Below, piece after piece: positions 56,013-64,000 of a DNA stretch of 64,000 bases (positions within the stretch are counted from its first letter, which is position 1; the number at the start of each line of letters is the position of its first letter). Both the position numbers and the translations under genes were made by a program. The stretch is from CAVTOA01 sp963736285 (GTDB taxonomy: Bacteria > Actinomycetota > Actinomycetes > Mycobacteriales > QHCE01), in the NCBI GenBank assembly GCA_963736285.1, contig CAVTOA010000002.1, positions 124,001-188,000 of the forward strand. The letters are read 5' to 3'. Under the pieces are notes generated by a model. The model worked only from the letters and a program-made list of their open reading frames with translations, searched no databases and was not told the DNA's origin.

Positions 56013-56840
56013 GTGTCTGACTACCCCTCCGAATTCGCGCGACTGACGGAACCTCACCATGGGCGGGCGGTGAAATATGGTGCCGCGCCAGAGCAGTTCG
56101 TGGAGGTCTGGCCGGTGCCGTCACCCGGGCCGCATCCGGTGGTCGTCCTGATACATGGCGGGTATTGGCGGGCGCGGTATGGCCTCGACCTGATGAATGC
56201 CCTCGCCGCGGACATGGTGTCGCGAGGGTTTGTCGTGTGGAACCTGGAATATCGCCGCATCCATAATCCGGGTGGAGGGTGGCCGGGCACTTTTGAGGAC
56301 GTCGCCGCTGGGTTCGACGCGCTTGTCCGCCACGCTGAGCGATACCAGGTAGATCTGAGTCGGGTCGTGGTTGTCGGACATTCCGCTGGCGGGCACCTCG
56401 CGCTGTGGTTGGCGGCGAGACGTCAGTTGACTAGGGGGCCTGGGGCGGCACCCGCGCTGGTGCCCTCGGGTGTCATCGCCTTGGCGGCGGTGAGCGATCT
56501 GCACCAGGCAAACGAGCTCAAGCTCAGCGACAATGCGGTCGCCGAACTGCTCGGCGGCGACTATGAGCAAGTGCCGGAGAGATACCGACATACCTCCCCG
56601 ATGCACCTCCTACCTCTCGGGGTTCGGCAGTTGCTGGTGCATGGAACCGCTGACGATATGGTGCCGCGCGCACTCACCGAAAATTATGCGTCTGCGGCGG
56701 CTGTCGCGCGGGACGCGTGCGCGTCGATCCAGCTCCCGGACGTGAACCACGTTGACGTGATCGATCCCAGCAGTACCGCATGGGCTGCCATCGCCCCTTA
56801 CCTTGCGGACTTCACTGGTTCGGCCGCGCCGTCGCGCTGA
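56013..56840 (+). CDS. Alpha/beta hydrolase, probable kynurenine formamidase
   Basis: A 275-residue alpha/beta hydrolase with the HGGYWR oxyanion motif (VVVLIHGGYWRARYG), the nucleophile VVVGHSAGGHLALW, Asp in HGTADDMVP and His in VNHVDVID. HGGYW followed by GHSAGGH is the pattern of eukaryotic-type arylformamidases. The neighbouring tryptophan 2,3-dioxygenase makes N-formylkynurenine, the substrate expected. GTG 56013 follows TACAGT by 6 bases and may be leaderless. Its 3' end overlaps the convergent aminotransferase gene by 43 bases. Confidence 0.85.
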   Translation: MSDYPSEFARLTEPHHGRAVKYGAAPEQFVEVWPVPSPGPHPVVVLIHGGYWRARYGLDLMNALAADMVSRGFVVWNLEYRRIHNPGGGWPGTFEDVAAGFDALVRHAERYQVDLSRVVVVGHSAGGHLALWLAARRQLTRGPGAAPALVPSGVIALAAVSDLHQANELKLSDNAVAELLGGDYEQVPERYRHTSPMHLLPLGVRQLLVHGTADDMVPRALTENYASAAAVARDACASIQLPDVNHVDVIDPSSTAWAAIAPYLADFTGSAAPSR

Positions 56841-58186
56841 CGTGGGTAAGCGGGGGGCGGGGTTGCGGTCACATAGTGGAAGCCGGCTTTTTCGAGCCGA
56901 ACCATGGCTGTCCGCAAAATTTCTTTCTCCGGACCTAAGTACACGCGCAGATAGGGCACGTGTGTCGCCGCTGGATCCGCCGGCTCTGCGCTCCACGCGT
57001 CCGCAAAAAGGACGCCGGTGGTGGCGAAGCAGTCCATGCGGAACCGCTCCACACCATTCTCGAGCTCGGCGTAGGCGGCAGGAATCGCCATGAGCAGGTA
57101 GGGGCCGCATTGGGCGTGCTGGAGTTGCTCGTCTGAGTGTCCTAAGTGCTCACGCAAGAATTGGGTGACGTACGCCCGCTTGTCGGTGTAGTCGTGACGT
57201 TGGGCGGTCAGAAAATTCGCGGTTGCGGACGTGTCGGAGAGCCAGCGCGCCATGGCGTACTGGTGTACACCCTCATCGGGAAATGAGTGCGCAAACCGGT
57301 ACTGGTACACCAACTGGTCGAGTACGCGTGGCTGGGCGGTGACGGCTCCGATTCCCCAGCCGTTGCACCGAAACTCCTTGCCGAAGGATCGAACCGCCAC
57401 CCATCGCTGCCGTGATGTCTCACTAGCGCGGTCTAATTCGGACAGAAGAATGCGTATCGCTGACGTAGGTGTGACATCGTCATCTACCACCGCAAAGAAC
57501 GCATCGTCGATGAGTACACCCGCTTCGGCTGCCACCGCGTGCCGAATGACGGTGCGCACAAACTCGGCGGGCCAGTTCTGGCCGGTGGGGTTGTGCTGGG
57601 CGTTAATGATGACGCACGCCAGCCGTTTATCTGGATCGGCTTCAATATCGCTGGCTACTTTGGTGAATTCCTGGGGATCTGGCCGGAAGCTGTCTTTCGC
57701 ATGCAGTGGGAAATACCGCACCTGGTAGCCCAATGGGGCGAAAACGCCTTCATAGTTCCAGCTCGGTCCGGCTGCGATGACCACAGGTGTGCGGCCGTCT
57801 CGCGGGAGTTGGTCGGCCAAATACCGGGCGAAATCAAACATAGAGCTGCGGGTGCCGCTCCACGTTATTCCTACTTCGAACTCGACGCCGGGCCGTGCCA
57901 CGTCGCCGAGGCGATGCTCCTCGACGATCCGACTACGAGCGAGACGTCGCAGCGCAGGAAGGCCGTGCATCGAGAGCTGGTATCCGTGTGTGTGCGGCCC
58001 CGCTTCTTGCAGGTAGTGCACGAGCTGCTGCGGCGTGTGGGACCAGGACTCACCGAGGCTGAGAAATATGGGGTCGCCGTGAGGGCAGTCATGGTCGAGA
58101 TAGTCCTTGAGGATCTGTGCGTCGGGCAAGCCATGAATGACCACGTCGTCGTTCACGAGTTCGCGGATCGCGTCGAGGCTGACCAT
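56798..58186 (-). CDS. Class I/II PLP-dependent aminotransferase
   Basis: A 462-residue fold-type I enzyme: GYQLSMHGLPALRRLARSRI, VIINAQHNPTGQNWP (PLP Asn), VLIDDAFFAVV, and the PLP lysine in VRSFGKEFRCNGWGIGAV. The exact substrate is not readable. Standing with the dioxygenase and formamidase genes, it could turn kynurenine into kynurenic acid, or serve a quinaldate-type branch; this is inference from context. GGAG lies 6 bases before its ATG. It is downstream of the dioxygenase gene on the same strand with a 73-base gap. Confidence 0.83.
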   Translation of the reverse strand: MVSLDAIRELVNDDVVIHGLPDAQILKDYLDHDCPHGDPIFLSLGESWSHTPQQLVHYLQEAGPHTHGYQLSMHGLPALRRLARSRIVEEHRLGDVARPGVEFEVGITWSGTRSSMFDFARYLADQLPRDGRTPVVIAAGPSWNYEGVFAPLGYQVRYFPLHAKDSFRPDPQEFTKVASDIEADPDKRLACVIINAQHNPTGQNWPAEFVRTVIRHAVAAEAGVLIDDAFFAVVDDDVTPTSAIRILLSELDRASETSRQRWVAVRSFGKEFRCNGWGIGAVTAQPRVLDQLVYQYRFAHSFPDEGVHQYAMARWLSDTSATANFLTAQRHDYTDKRAYVTQFLREHLGHSDEQLQHAQCGPYLLMAIPAAYAELENGVERFRMDCFATTGVLFADAWSAEPADPAATHVPYLRVYLGPEKEILRTAMVRLEKAGFHYVTATPPPAYPRQRDGAAEPVKSAR

Positions 58187-58259
58187 TTTTTCTCCGATGC
58201 GTGAGATCGTGGGCAGTGGGGGCGGGAAGTTGGGTGGGGCAGGGCGCGCGAACTGTCAT

Positions 58260-59045
58260 TCAGAGTTCGCTGCGCATGTCCCATAGCTCGGGGAAGAAAC
58301 GCAGTTGAACGCGAGAACGCAGATATTTGGCTCCAATGCTGCCGCCGGTGCCAGGCTTGGCGCCTATTTGTCGTTCGACCATGAGCGCGTGCTGTGCCCG
58401 CCAGCGAGACCAGATCTGATCGTGGGAGACAAGTGCTTCTTCGAGATCCCAGAGGTCGCCGTAAGAGGTGCGGTCGTGTGCGATTTTTCTCAGTGCCGAG
58501 CTACGTTCGGCTTCGGTGCCGCAGGCGAAGCCCGCGGCATGTAGGCAGTGGAGGAATCCGTCCCACAAGCTGGCTTCGTGATAGCGGCGGGTGAGCGTGG
58601 CGAGAGGTTCTGGGCCAAGCCAACGGCAGTGCTCCAAGTATTGCGGATCTCGAACACCGGAGACCAATTCTATTTCTCTAAATTGGACAGATTGCGCGCC
58701 GCTTGCGGGTGTGAGTTCACCGCGAAACCGTAAAAAGTCTTGCGGAGAAATGGTGTCCAATATGTCCAATTGTTCCACAAGTAATCGCGCAATTTCGTGT
58801 GCGCGACGCAACCTGCTGCGGGCAATCCTAAGGTCGCCCATCATCATCTGATCTCGGGCATCGACAAGCTCAAAGAGGGTTAATTTGAACCATAATTCAC
58901 ATGCCTGATGAACCGTAATGAAGAGCATCTCGTCGTGCGCCAACGGCGTGGCTAGCGGGTGCTGAATATTCAGCAGTTCTGGCAGATGGAGGTATGCGCT
59001 ATAGCTCAATGGTGTGGAGGTAGAGGCCTTGGCGAGCGTTTCCAT
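58260..59045 (-). CDS. kynA: Tryptophan 2,3-dioxygenase
   Basis: A heme dioxygenase that opens the indole ring of L-tryptophan to N-formylkynurenine. The 261 residues include YSAYLHLPELLNIQHPLA, HDEMLFITVHQACELWFK (the substrate-side His about 46), FRxFR-type FLRFRGELTPASGAQSVQFR, and the C-terminal GTGGSIGAKYLRSR. GGAAG lies before the ATG. The length is slightly short of the usual 280, lost mainly at the N-terminus. It likely drives the module with the formamidase and aminotransferase. Confidence 0.93.
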   Translation of the reverse strand: METLAKASTSTPLSYSAYLHLPELLNIQHPLATPLAHDEMLFITVHQACELWFKLTLFELVDARDQMMMGDLRIARSRLRRAHEIARLLVEQLDILDTISPQDFLRFRGELTPASGAQSVQFREIELVSGVRDPQYLEHCRWLGPEPLATLTRRYHEASLWDGFLHCLHAAGFACGTEAERSSALRKIAHDRTSYGDLWDLEEALVSHDQIWSRWRAQHALMVERQIGAKPGTGGSIGAKYLRSRVQLRFFPELWDMRSEL

Positions 59046-59376
59046 AGTGGGCTTCCGTTTTCCTTATGGATGAAAATGGCGCGCTGCCGCTTTCTTGCGT
59101 GATAAGTGTGCCTAACGATAACTTTTTTAGAAAGAAAAGCACATCCTCCGAAATAAAGATTCGATCTCCCCGCAGAACATTTCCGATAATTGGCGATGTA
59201 TGAGCTGAAAGTACTATTAGGTACTGTCGCTTTTCAGGAAATGCGCGGAAGAGAATTTATGACGAGTTGGGTAAATGTCTGGAAGGCAGCTATTTTGATG
59301 ACCTTAGACTCATGAGGTCGCTGGCTGAACAGACGTCGGCTATCGTGCTTCCCATCCCTGTAGGAAGGAATGCTCC
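59046..59376. promoter_or_regulatory. AT-rich divergent spacer between kynA and pseI
   Basis: This 331-base region is clearly AT-richer than its surroundings and holds no supported gene. Promoters for both flanking genes are expected here; I could not assign -35/-10 pairs with confidence. AGGAAGG just before 59377 is the ribosome binding site of the downstream gene. Confidence 0.4.
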
Positions 59377-60463
59377 ATGTCTGTGCCCCACATGTCCATC
59401 CGGATAGGCGAGCACGAAGTCGGCCCGCAGCATCGGCCGTTCATTATCGCGGAGATGTCGGGCAACCACAACGGCGACCTCGACCGAGCACTCGCCATCG
59501 TCGACATGGTGGCTGATTCGGGTGCACAAGCGCTCAAGCTGCAGACATACACCCCCGACACCATCACGCTCGACTCCGATCGCGATGAGTTCTTTGTGGA
59601 CAGACAACACGAATTGTGGGGCAGTAAGAACCTGTACGCGCTGTATCAGGAAGCGCATACGCCGTGGGAGTGGCATAAGCCGATTTTCGATCGAGCGCGA
59701 GAGCGCGGCCTCGCAGCATTTTCCTCACCATTCGACCCGACCGCGGTCGAGTTTTTGGAAGAGCTCGGTGTTCCTGCTTACAAGGTGGCCTCGGCCGAGA
59801 TCGTTGATCTGCCGCTCATCCGCTTGATGGCTAAGACGGGCAAGCCGCTCATCCTTTCGACGGGCATGGCTACCGTGCATGAGATCGCCGCAGCGGTCGA
59901 GGCGGCACGCGATGCCGGGCTGCGAGCAGCTGGCGGTGCTGGGCTGCACGGCTGCTTACCCAGCCGACTCCCAGGAATGCAACCTGCGCAAACTTCCTGT
60001 ATTGGCCAATGCGTTCGGTTGTGTCGTCGGCTATTCCGACCACACATTGAACATTGGGGTATCGGTGGCGGCAGTTGCCCTGGGCGCAAGCCTCATTGAG
60101 AAACATGTGACTACCTCACGAGACGATGGCGGCGTTGATTCGGCATTTTCGTTGGACGACAGCGAGCTGCGTGCGTTGGTCACCGAGACAGAGCGTGCCT
60201 GGCAAGCATTGGGCTCACCACACATCGGGCCCACTCCGGACGAGGACACCGTCCGTCGGCTTCGGCGCTCGTTGTATGTCACCCGTGACGTCAAGGCCGG
60301 AGAGGTGGTCTCCGACGACAACGTGCGCTCGGTGCGTCCGGCCAATGGGCTGGCGCCGGTGGTGATGGACGAGATCCGTGGCTGGGTCTTCATCCGCGAC
60401 GTCGCATTCGCCACGCCGACAGACCGCACCATGTTCGCCCCGCCAACCAGGCCGCGAAGCTAG
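59377..60463 (+). CDS. pseI: NeuB/PseI-family sialic (pseudaminic) acid synthase (one insertion)
   Basis: These enzymes condense phosphoenolpyruvate with a hexosamine to make nonulosonic acids. FIIAEMSGNHNGDLDRALAI, ALKLQTYTPDTITL, EAHTPWEWHKPIFDRARE, AFSSPFDPTAVEFLEELGVP, LILSTGMATVHE, YSDHTLNIGVS and a C-terminal SAF antifreeze-like domain (RRLRRSLYVTRDVKAGEVVS) are present. The EAHTPWEWHKPIF element is typical of the PseI branch. An extra G near 59922 breaks the frame before CEQLAVLGCTAAYPAD; corrected length is 361 residues. No other pseudaminate genes are in the window, so the substrate is uncertain. Confidence 0.85.
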
Positions 60464-60498
60464 AAGCTCGGCCGACACTACGGCCGCCCGAACCCCTG

Positions 60499-60555
60499 TT
60501 TTTTGCGGATTGCCCGCAATTTGGGACCTAAAAATCGCGGGCAATCCGCAAAAAA
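60499..60555. repeat. Perfect palindromic element, copy B
   Basis: TTTTTTGCGGATTGCCCGC (60499-60517) and its exact reverse complement (60537-60555) form a perfect 19-base-pair stem around a 19-base centre. The T and A tracts belong to the stem and do not follow it, unlike a simple intrinsic terminator. The core matches the element after uvrA (53003-53063). Confidence 0.75.
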
Positions 60556-60598
60556 CCTACGGTGAGACTTGTCGGTGCGCCCGACTACGCTGTTCATT

Positions 60599-62617
60599 GT
60601 GGCTGATCCATCGACCTATCGACCCGCTACCGGCACTATCCCCGACGCCCCGGGCGTGTACCGCTTTCGCGATCAGCATGGCCGAGTCATCTACGTGGGC
60701 AAGGCCAAGAGCTTGCGGTCGCGGTTGAACTCTTACTTCGCCGACCCGGCCGGCCTGCACCCGCGCACCTATCAAATGGTGACTACCGCGTCCCATGTGG
60801 ACTGGGTCGTGGTTACCACGGAGGTCGAGGCGCTCCAGCTGGAATACAACTGGATCAAGGCCTACGACCCTAAGTTCAACGTCCGCTACCGCGACGACAA
60901 AAGCTATCCCAGCCTTGCGGTCACCGTCGGTGAAGAGATTCCCCGGCTGCAGGTCATGCGCGGCCCCAAGAGAAAAGGTGTTCGCTATTTCGGCCCCTAC
61001 GCACATGCGTGGGCCATTCGAGAAACCCTCGACCTGTTGCTGCGTGTCTTTCCAGCCCGTACCTGCAGCAAGGGAGTTTTTCGTCGATCGCAGCAGATAG
61101 GGCGGCCATGTTTGTTGGGCTACATCGGCAAGTGCTCGGCGCCGTGTGTGGGCCGGGTCAGCGCCGAGGAGCACCGTCAGATCGTCAACGATTTCTGCGA
61201 CTTTATGGCTGGAAAGACCGATCGGATGATCCGCGGTCTCGAGCAGCAGATGACGGAGGCGTCGGCCTCGCTCGATTTTGAGCAAGCCGCCCGGCTCCGG
61301 GACGACCTGGCGGCGCTTCGTCGGGCGATGGAAAAACAAACTGTGGTGCTGGGCGACGGCACTGATGCCGACGTGGTGGCCTTCGCCGAGGATGCCCTGG
61401 AGGCCGCGGTGCAGGTCTTCCATGTGCGTGGTGGCCGGGTGCGAGGGCAACGCGGTTGGATTGTCGACAAAGTGGAGGATGTGACCACCGGCGACCTGGT
61501 CACGCAGTTCTGCCTTCAGATCTACGGCGACGCGGAAACCAGTCCGGATGCGATTCCGCGCGAGGTGTTGGTGCCCGCGCTACCCCTCGACGACGACCGA
61601 GCCGCGTTGGTGACCTTGCTCTCAGAGCAACGTGGCAGCACGGTCGCTCTTCGCGTCCCCCAACGGGGTGACAAACGAACACTGATGTCCACTGTGGAGA
61701 GCAATGCCCAGCAAGCGCTCGCGCAGCACAAGCTTAAACGGGCGAGCGATCTGACGGCACGGTCGAAAGCGCTTACGGAGCTACAAGAGTCACTGGGCAT
61801 GGCTGAGGCGCCGTTGCGGATCGAGTGTTTCGACATTTCTCATGTGTCCGGCACCGATGTGGTGGGCAGCATGGTGGTGTTCGAGGATGGGTTGGCGCGA
61901 AAATCCGAGTATCGCCGGTTTGCGATCAAGCACGATCCCGGAAAGTCCATTGACGACACCGCTGCGATGGCTCAAGTGCTGCGTCGACGGTTTAGCCGGT
62001 ATCTGGCTGAACGTGCCCGCACTGGGGAGCTTGATGAGATAGTCGACGACCCATCCGAGACCACTCCCGTTCACGAAGTACAGGGCGTGCTCCACAGATT
62101 CGCCTATCCGCCCAATGTGGTGGTCGTCGATGGTGGGTTGCCACAAGTCAATGCGGCCGCTGCGGTCTTTGACGAGCTAGGTATCGACAACATCCTCCTG
62201 TGTGGACTCGCGAAGCGACTCGAAGAGGTGTGGTTGCCAGGCAAGGAATTCCCGCTCATTCTGCCGCGGACCAGCGAGGGGCTGTATCTGTTGCAACGCG
62301 CTCGCGACGAAGCGCATCGTTTTGCTATCCAGTACCACCGAAAGAAGCGCACAAAGCGGATGACCAGTTCGATCCTGGAATCGATACCTGGCTTGGGGGA
62401 CGCGAGACGGACCGCTTTGCTTCGCCATTTTGGTTCGGTGCGCAAGATCGAGGCCGCTTCGGCAGAAGAGATAGCCACGGTGCCAGGCATTGGTTCCCGG
62501 CTCGCCGAGACGATTGTGACCGCGCTCACCAAGAATGCTGGTCGTGCCAGGCAAGATAGCAGTAACGCCGCGGCCATCGACGAAGAAGGAACAAGTACGG
62601 CCGATGCGACATTTTGA
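60599..62617 (+). CDS. uvrC: Excinuclease ABC subunit C
   Basis: UvrC makes both incisions in nucleotide excision repair. Domains: GIY-YIG nuclease (APGVYRFRDQHGRVIYVGKA), Cys-rich segment, UVR motif (MTEASASLDFEQAARLRDDL), RNase-H-like nuclease (IECFDISHVSGTDVVGSMVV, VVVVDGGLPQVNAA) and tandem HhH (LESIPGLGDARRTALLRHFG, VPGIGSRLAETI). GTG 60599 gives VADPSTYRPATGTIPDAPG; TACGCT seven bases upstream would suit a leaderless mRNA. Alternatives are TTG 60569 and GTG 60575. Intact over 672 residues. Confidence 0.95.
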   Translation: MADPSTYRPATGTIPDAPGVYRFRDQHGRVIYVGKAKSLRSRLNSYFADPAGLHPRTYQMVTTASHVDWVVVTTEVEALQLEYNWIKAYDPKFNVRYRDDKSYPSLAVTVGEEIPRLQVMRGPKRKGVRYFGPYAHAWAIRETLDLLLRVFPARTCSKGVFRRSQQIGRPCLLGYIGKCSAPCVGRVSAEEHRQIVNDFCDFMAGKTDRMIRGLEQQMTEASASLDFEQAARLRDDLAALRRAMEKQTVVLGDGTDADVVAFAEDALEAAVQVFHVRGGRVRGQRGWIVDKVEDVTTGDLVTQFCLQIYGDAETSPDAIPREVLVPALPLDDDRAALVTLLSEQRGSTVALRVPQRGDKRTLMSTVESNAQQALAQHKLKRASDLTARSKALTELQESLGMAEAPLRIECFDISHVSGTDVVGSMVVFEDGLARKSEYRRFAIKHDPGKSIDDTAAMAQVLRRRFSRYLAERARTGELDEIVDDPSETTPVHEVQGVLHRFAYPPNVVVVDGGLPQVNAAAAVFDELGIDNILLCGLAKRLEEVWLPGKEFPLILPRTSEGLYLLQRARDEAHRFAIQYHRKKRTKRMTSSILESIPGLGDARRTALLRHFGSVRKIEAASAEEIATVPGIGSRLAETIVTALTKNAGRARQDSSNAAAIDEEGTSTADATF

Positions 62618-62636
62618 TCCGATCAGGGGGACAGCA

Positions 62637-63554
62637 GTGACTGTGGGGGGCAGTGAAAAGACAGACACGAAATCCGAGGTTAATCAGCTCGATTTGGTGG
62701 TGGTCACCGGTGTTTCTGGTGCGGGGCGCAGTACGGTGGCGCGCGCGTTGGAGAACGTAGGATATTACGTTGTCGACAATGTTCCGCAAGCGTTGACAAT
62801 CTCGCTAGCCGAGCTGGCGCGCGAATCAGCGGAAGGCTCCACTGAGGACACTTTTCGGCGCACCGCGATGGTGCTGGACGTGCGTGCACGTGCGTTCTCA
62901 CTCGATCCACTAGCCGCGGTCGAGAAACTACAGGCCCGCGGCTTTAAGCCGCATGTGGTGTTTGTGGACGCGTCCGACGATGTGCTGATCCGTCGGTTCG
63001 AAAATGTCCGACGGGTGCATCCCATGCAAGGTACCGGCAGACTCGCTGACGGCATCAATGCGGAGCGGCAGCTCTTGGGCGATTTGCGCGGAAAAGCGGA
63101 CCTGGTGCTCGACACCACCATTCTCAATGTCAACCAGCTGCGGGCACGAGTAGAAGGACTGTTTGCTTCCGAACCACCATCGGTAGGCGTTACGGTGCTG
63201 TCCTTTGGCTTTAAGTACGGCTTGCCGTTGGATGCGGATTTGGTGGTGGACATGCGATTTTTGCCGAACCCACATTGGGTTCCCGAGTTGCGCGCGCTCA
63301 GTGGGTGCGATGAAGCGGTCGCGAACTATGTGCTGGCGCAACCAGGCGCACGCGAATTTCTTGACCGCTACACCGGTCTCGTCCTCGAGATGTTGCCGGG
63401 TTACCGGCGCGAAGGTAAGCAGCGTGTGTCGATCGCGATTGGCTGCACGGGTGGCAAACATCGGAGTGTGGCGTCGGCTATCGCGTTGGGCGAACGTCTC
63501 ACCGAGGCTGGAACGTCGACGCTTGTCTCGCACCGTGACCTGGGGCGAGAGTGA
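62637..63554 (+). CDS. rapZ: RapZ-family nucleotide-binding protein
   Basis: A 305-residue protein with Walker A VVTGVSGAGRSTVARAL, VVDNVPQALTISLAE, VFVDASDDVLIRRFENVRRVHPM, the conserved FGFKYGLPLDADLVVDMRFLPNP, and the C-terminal SIAIGCTGGKHRSVASA. In E. coli RapZ is an RNA adaptor for glmZ decay; actinobacterial homologues lie in the uvrC-rapZ-yvcK-whiA cluster with an uncertain role. GTG 62637 has AGGGGG at 6 bases; ATG 62604 overlaps uvrC and is the alternative. The stop overlaps yvcK. Confidence 0.94.
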   Translation: MTVGGSEKTDTKSEVNQLDLVVVTGVSGAGRSTVARALENVGYYVVDNVPQALTISLAELARESAEGSTEDTFRRTAMVLDVRARAFSLDPLAAVEKLQARGFKPHVVFVDASDDVLIRRFENVRRVHPMQGTGRLADGINAERQLLGDLRGKADLVLDTTILNVNQLRARVEGLFASEPPSVGVTVLSFGFKYGLPLDADLVVDMRFLPNPHWVPELRALSGCDEAVANYVLAQPGAREFLDRYTGLVLEMLPGYRREGKQRVSIAIGCTGGKHRSVASAIALGERLTEAGTSTLVSHRDLGRE

Positions 63555-64000
63555 GGGCGCCGGTCACGTCCCGACAAAACACGCCAGAAATTCGCCGCGT
63601 CGTCGCCCTGGGCGGCGGGCATGGTTTGTTCGGTTCATTGCGCGCGTTACGTCGGCTCAAATTGGACGATAGTCCAGACCGTTGGCTCGACATCACCGCC
63701 GTAGTCACCGTGGCCGACGACGGCGGGTCCAGTGGGCGGCTGCGCTCCGAATTCGACATGCTCCCACTGGGAGATTTGCGCCAGGCATTGGTCGCTCTGG
63801 CCGGCGAGGATCGCAACACCGCGCAGCTCGCGATGCTGTTTCAGCACCGGTTTTCCGGCGAAGGGCCGCTGGGCGGCCATGCGGTGGGCAATTTGGTCTT
63901 GGCTGGTTTAGTCGATCTTCTTGACGATTCCGTCGCGGCACTGGAGCACGCCGGACGCATCGTTCGTGCTTGCGGTCGGGTTCTGCCCATGTCCACCATC
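63551..64000 (+). CDS. yvcK: YvcK/CofD-like gluconeogenesis factor (N-terminal part, window end)
   Basis: The first 150 codons are visible, starting with a GTG that overlaps the rapZ stop (GTGA). RRVVALGGGHGLFGSLRALR, VVTVADDGGSSGRLRSEF, PLGDLRQALVAL, FQHRFSGEGPLGGHAVGNLV are diagnostic of the CofD-like YvcK family, which binds UDP-GlcNAc and adjusts carbon flow to peptidoglycan precursors. The frame is open to the window edge; whiA would be expected next. Confidence 0.92.
   Translation, partial: MRAPVTSRQNTPEIRRVVALGGGHGLFGSLRALRRLKLDDSPDRWLDITAVVTVADDGGSSGRLRSEFDMLPLGDLRQALVALAGEDRNTAQLAMLFQHRFSGEGPLGGHAVGNLVLAGLVDLLDDSVAALEHAGRIVRACGRVLPMSTI

Noticed and set aside
1..64000. CRISPR arrays, rRNA genes, tRNA genes or complete insertion sequences
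   Set aside because: None with recognisable repeats, conserved RNA segments or transposase motifs was seen.

Overview
The window looks like a chromosomal stretch of an actinobacterium with moderately high GC. The evidence is the complete dcw (division and cell wall) cluster with SepF, YggT and a Wag31-type DivIVA, frequent GTG starts, an ftsZ leader and FtsZ C-terminus of actinobacterial type, and the order divIVA, DksA/TraR-like, lspA, rluD, dnaE, hisB, hisH, coaE, uvrB, terC, uvrA, uvrC, rapZ, yvcK. This order recalls Micromonosporales and Glycomycetales, but that placement is recalled synteny and was not tested. The MurE DNPR motif predicts meso-diaminopimelate peptidoglycan. No rRNA, tRNA or CRISPR array was recognised.

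Layout. 1-3300: the start of an unknown minus-strand gene, then leuS. 3380-19711: mraZ (with its own operator), rsmH, ftsL, ftsI, murE, murF, mraY, murD, ftsW, murG, murC, ftsQ, ftsZ, mostly with 4-base overlaps. 19730-23071: a visibly lower-GC islet inside the dcw cluster, holding a strong terminator, a 773-residue cysteine-free protein of unknown function, and an AbrB/PIN toxin-antitoxin pair; the laccase-domain gene pgeF usually expected here was not found. 23333-26124: yggS, sepF, yggT, divIVA. 26177-34411: a two-TM protein with TVNV-like repeats, a small CxxC protein, a DksA/TraR-like protein, lspA, rluD, a secreted phospholipase A2 and the replicative polymerase dnaE. 34408-40100: a DUF2567-like membrane protein and a rearranged histidine locus (hisB, a 53-residue membrane protein, hisH, inverted hisD, hisN, hisC). 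40089-45828: an AAA/DUF4143 ATPase, coaE, uvrB, and terC behind a probable yybP-ykoY manganese riboswitch. 45825-55831: hydrolases, a DesK/DesR-like pair, uvrA, an SDR dehydrogenase and an OmpR-type two-component system. 56013-59045: tryptophan 2,3-dioxygenase, a formamidase-like hydrolase and an aminotransferase (kynurenine module). 59377-64000: a PseI/NeuB-like sialic acid synthase, uvrC, rapZ and the start of yvcK.

The genes divide into lipid II synthesis and septation (dcw), polar growth (DivIVA), replication and nucleotide excision repair (dnaE, uvrA, uvrB, uvrC), histidine synthesis, metal homeostasis (terC) and tryptophan catabolism.

A striking property is a set of single-base indels, most of them in short homopolymers, in genes that should be essential: leuS, murD, ftsW, murC, ftsQ, ftsZ, yggS, divIVA, rluD, dnaE, coaE and uvrB, plus pseI. 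They are dense in leuS, ftsW and ftsQ and absent from long neighbours such as ftsI, murE, uvrA and uvrC. In the genes with few indels, correcting them restores a full-length family-typical protein divisible by three. I read them as probable sequence or assembly errors, and annotate these loci as genes.
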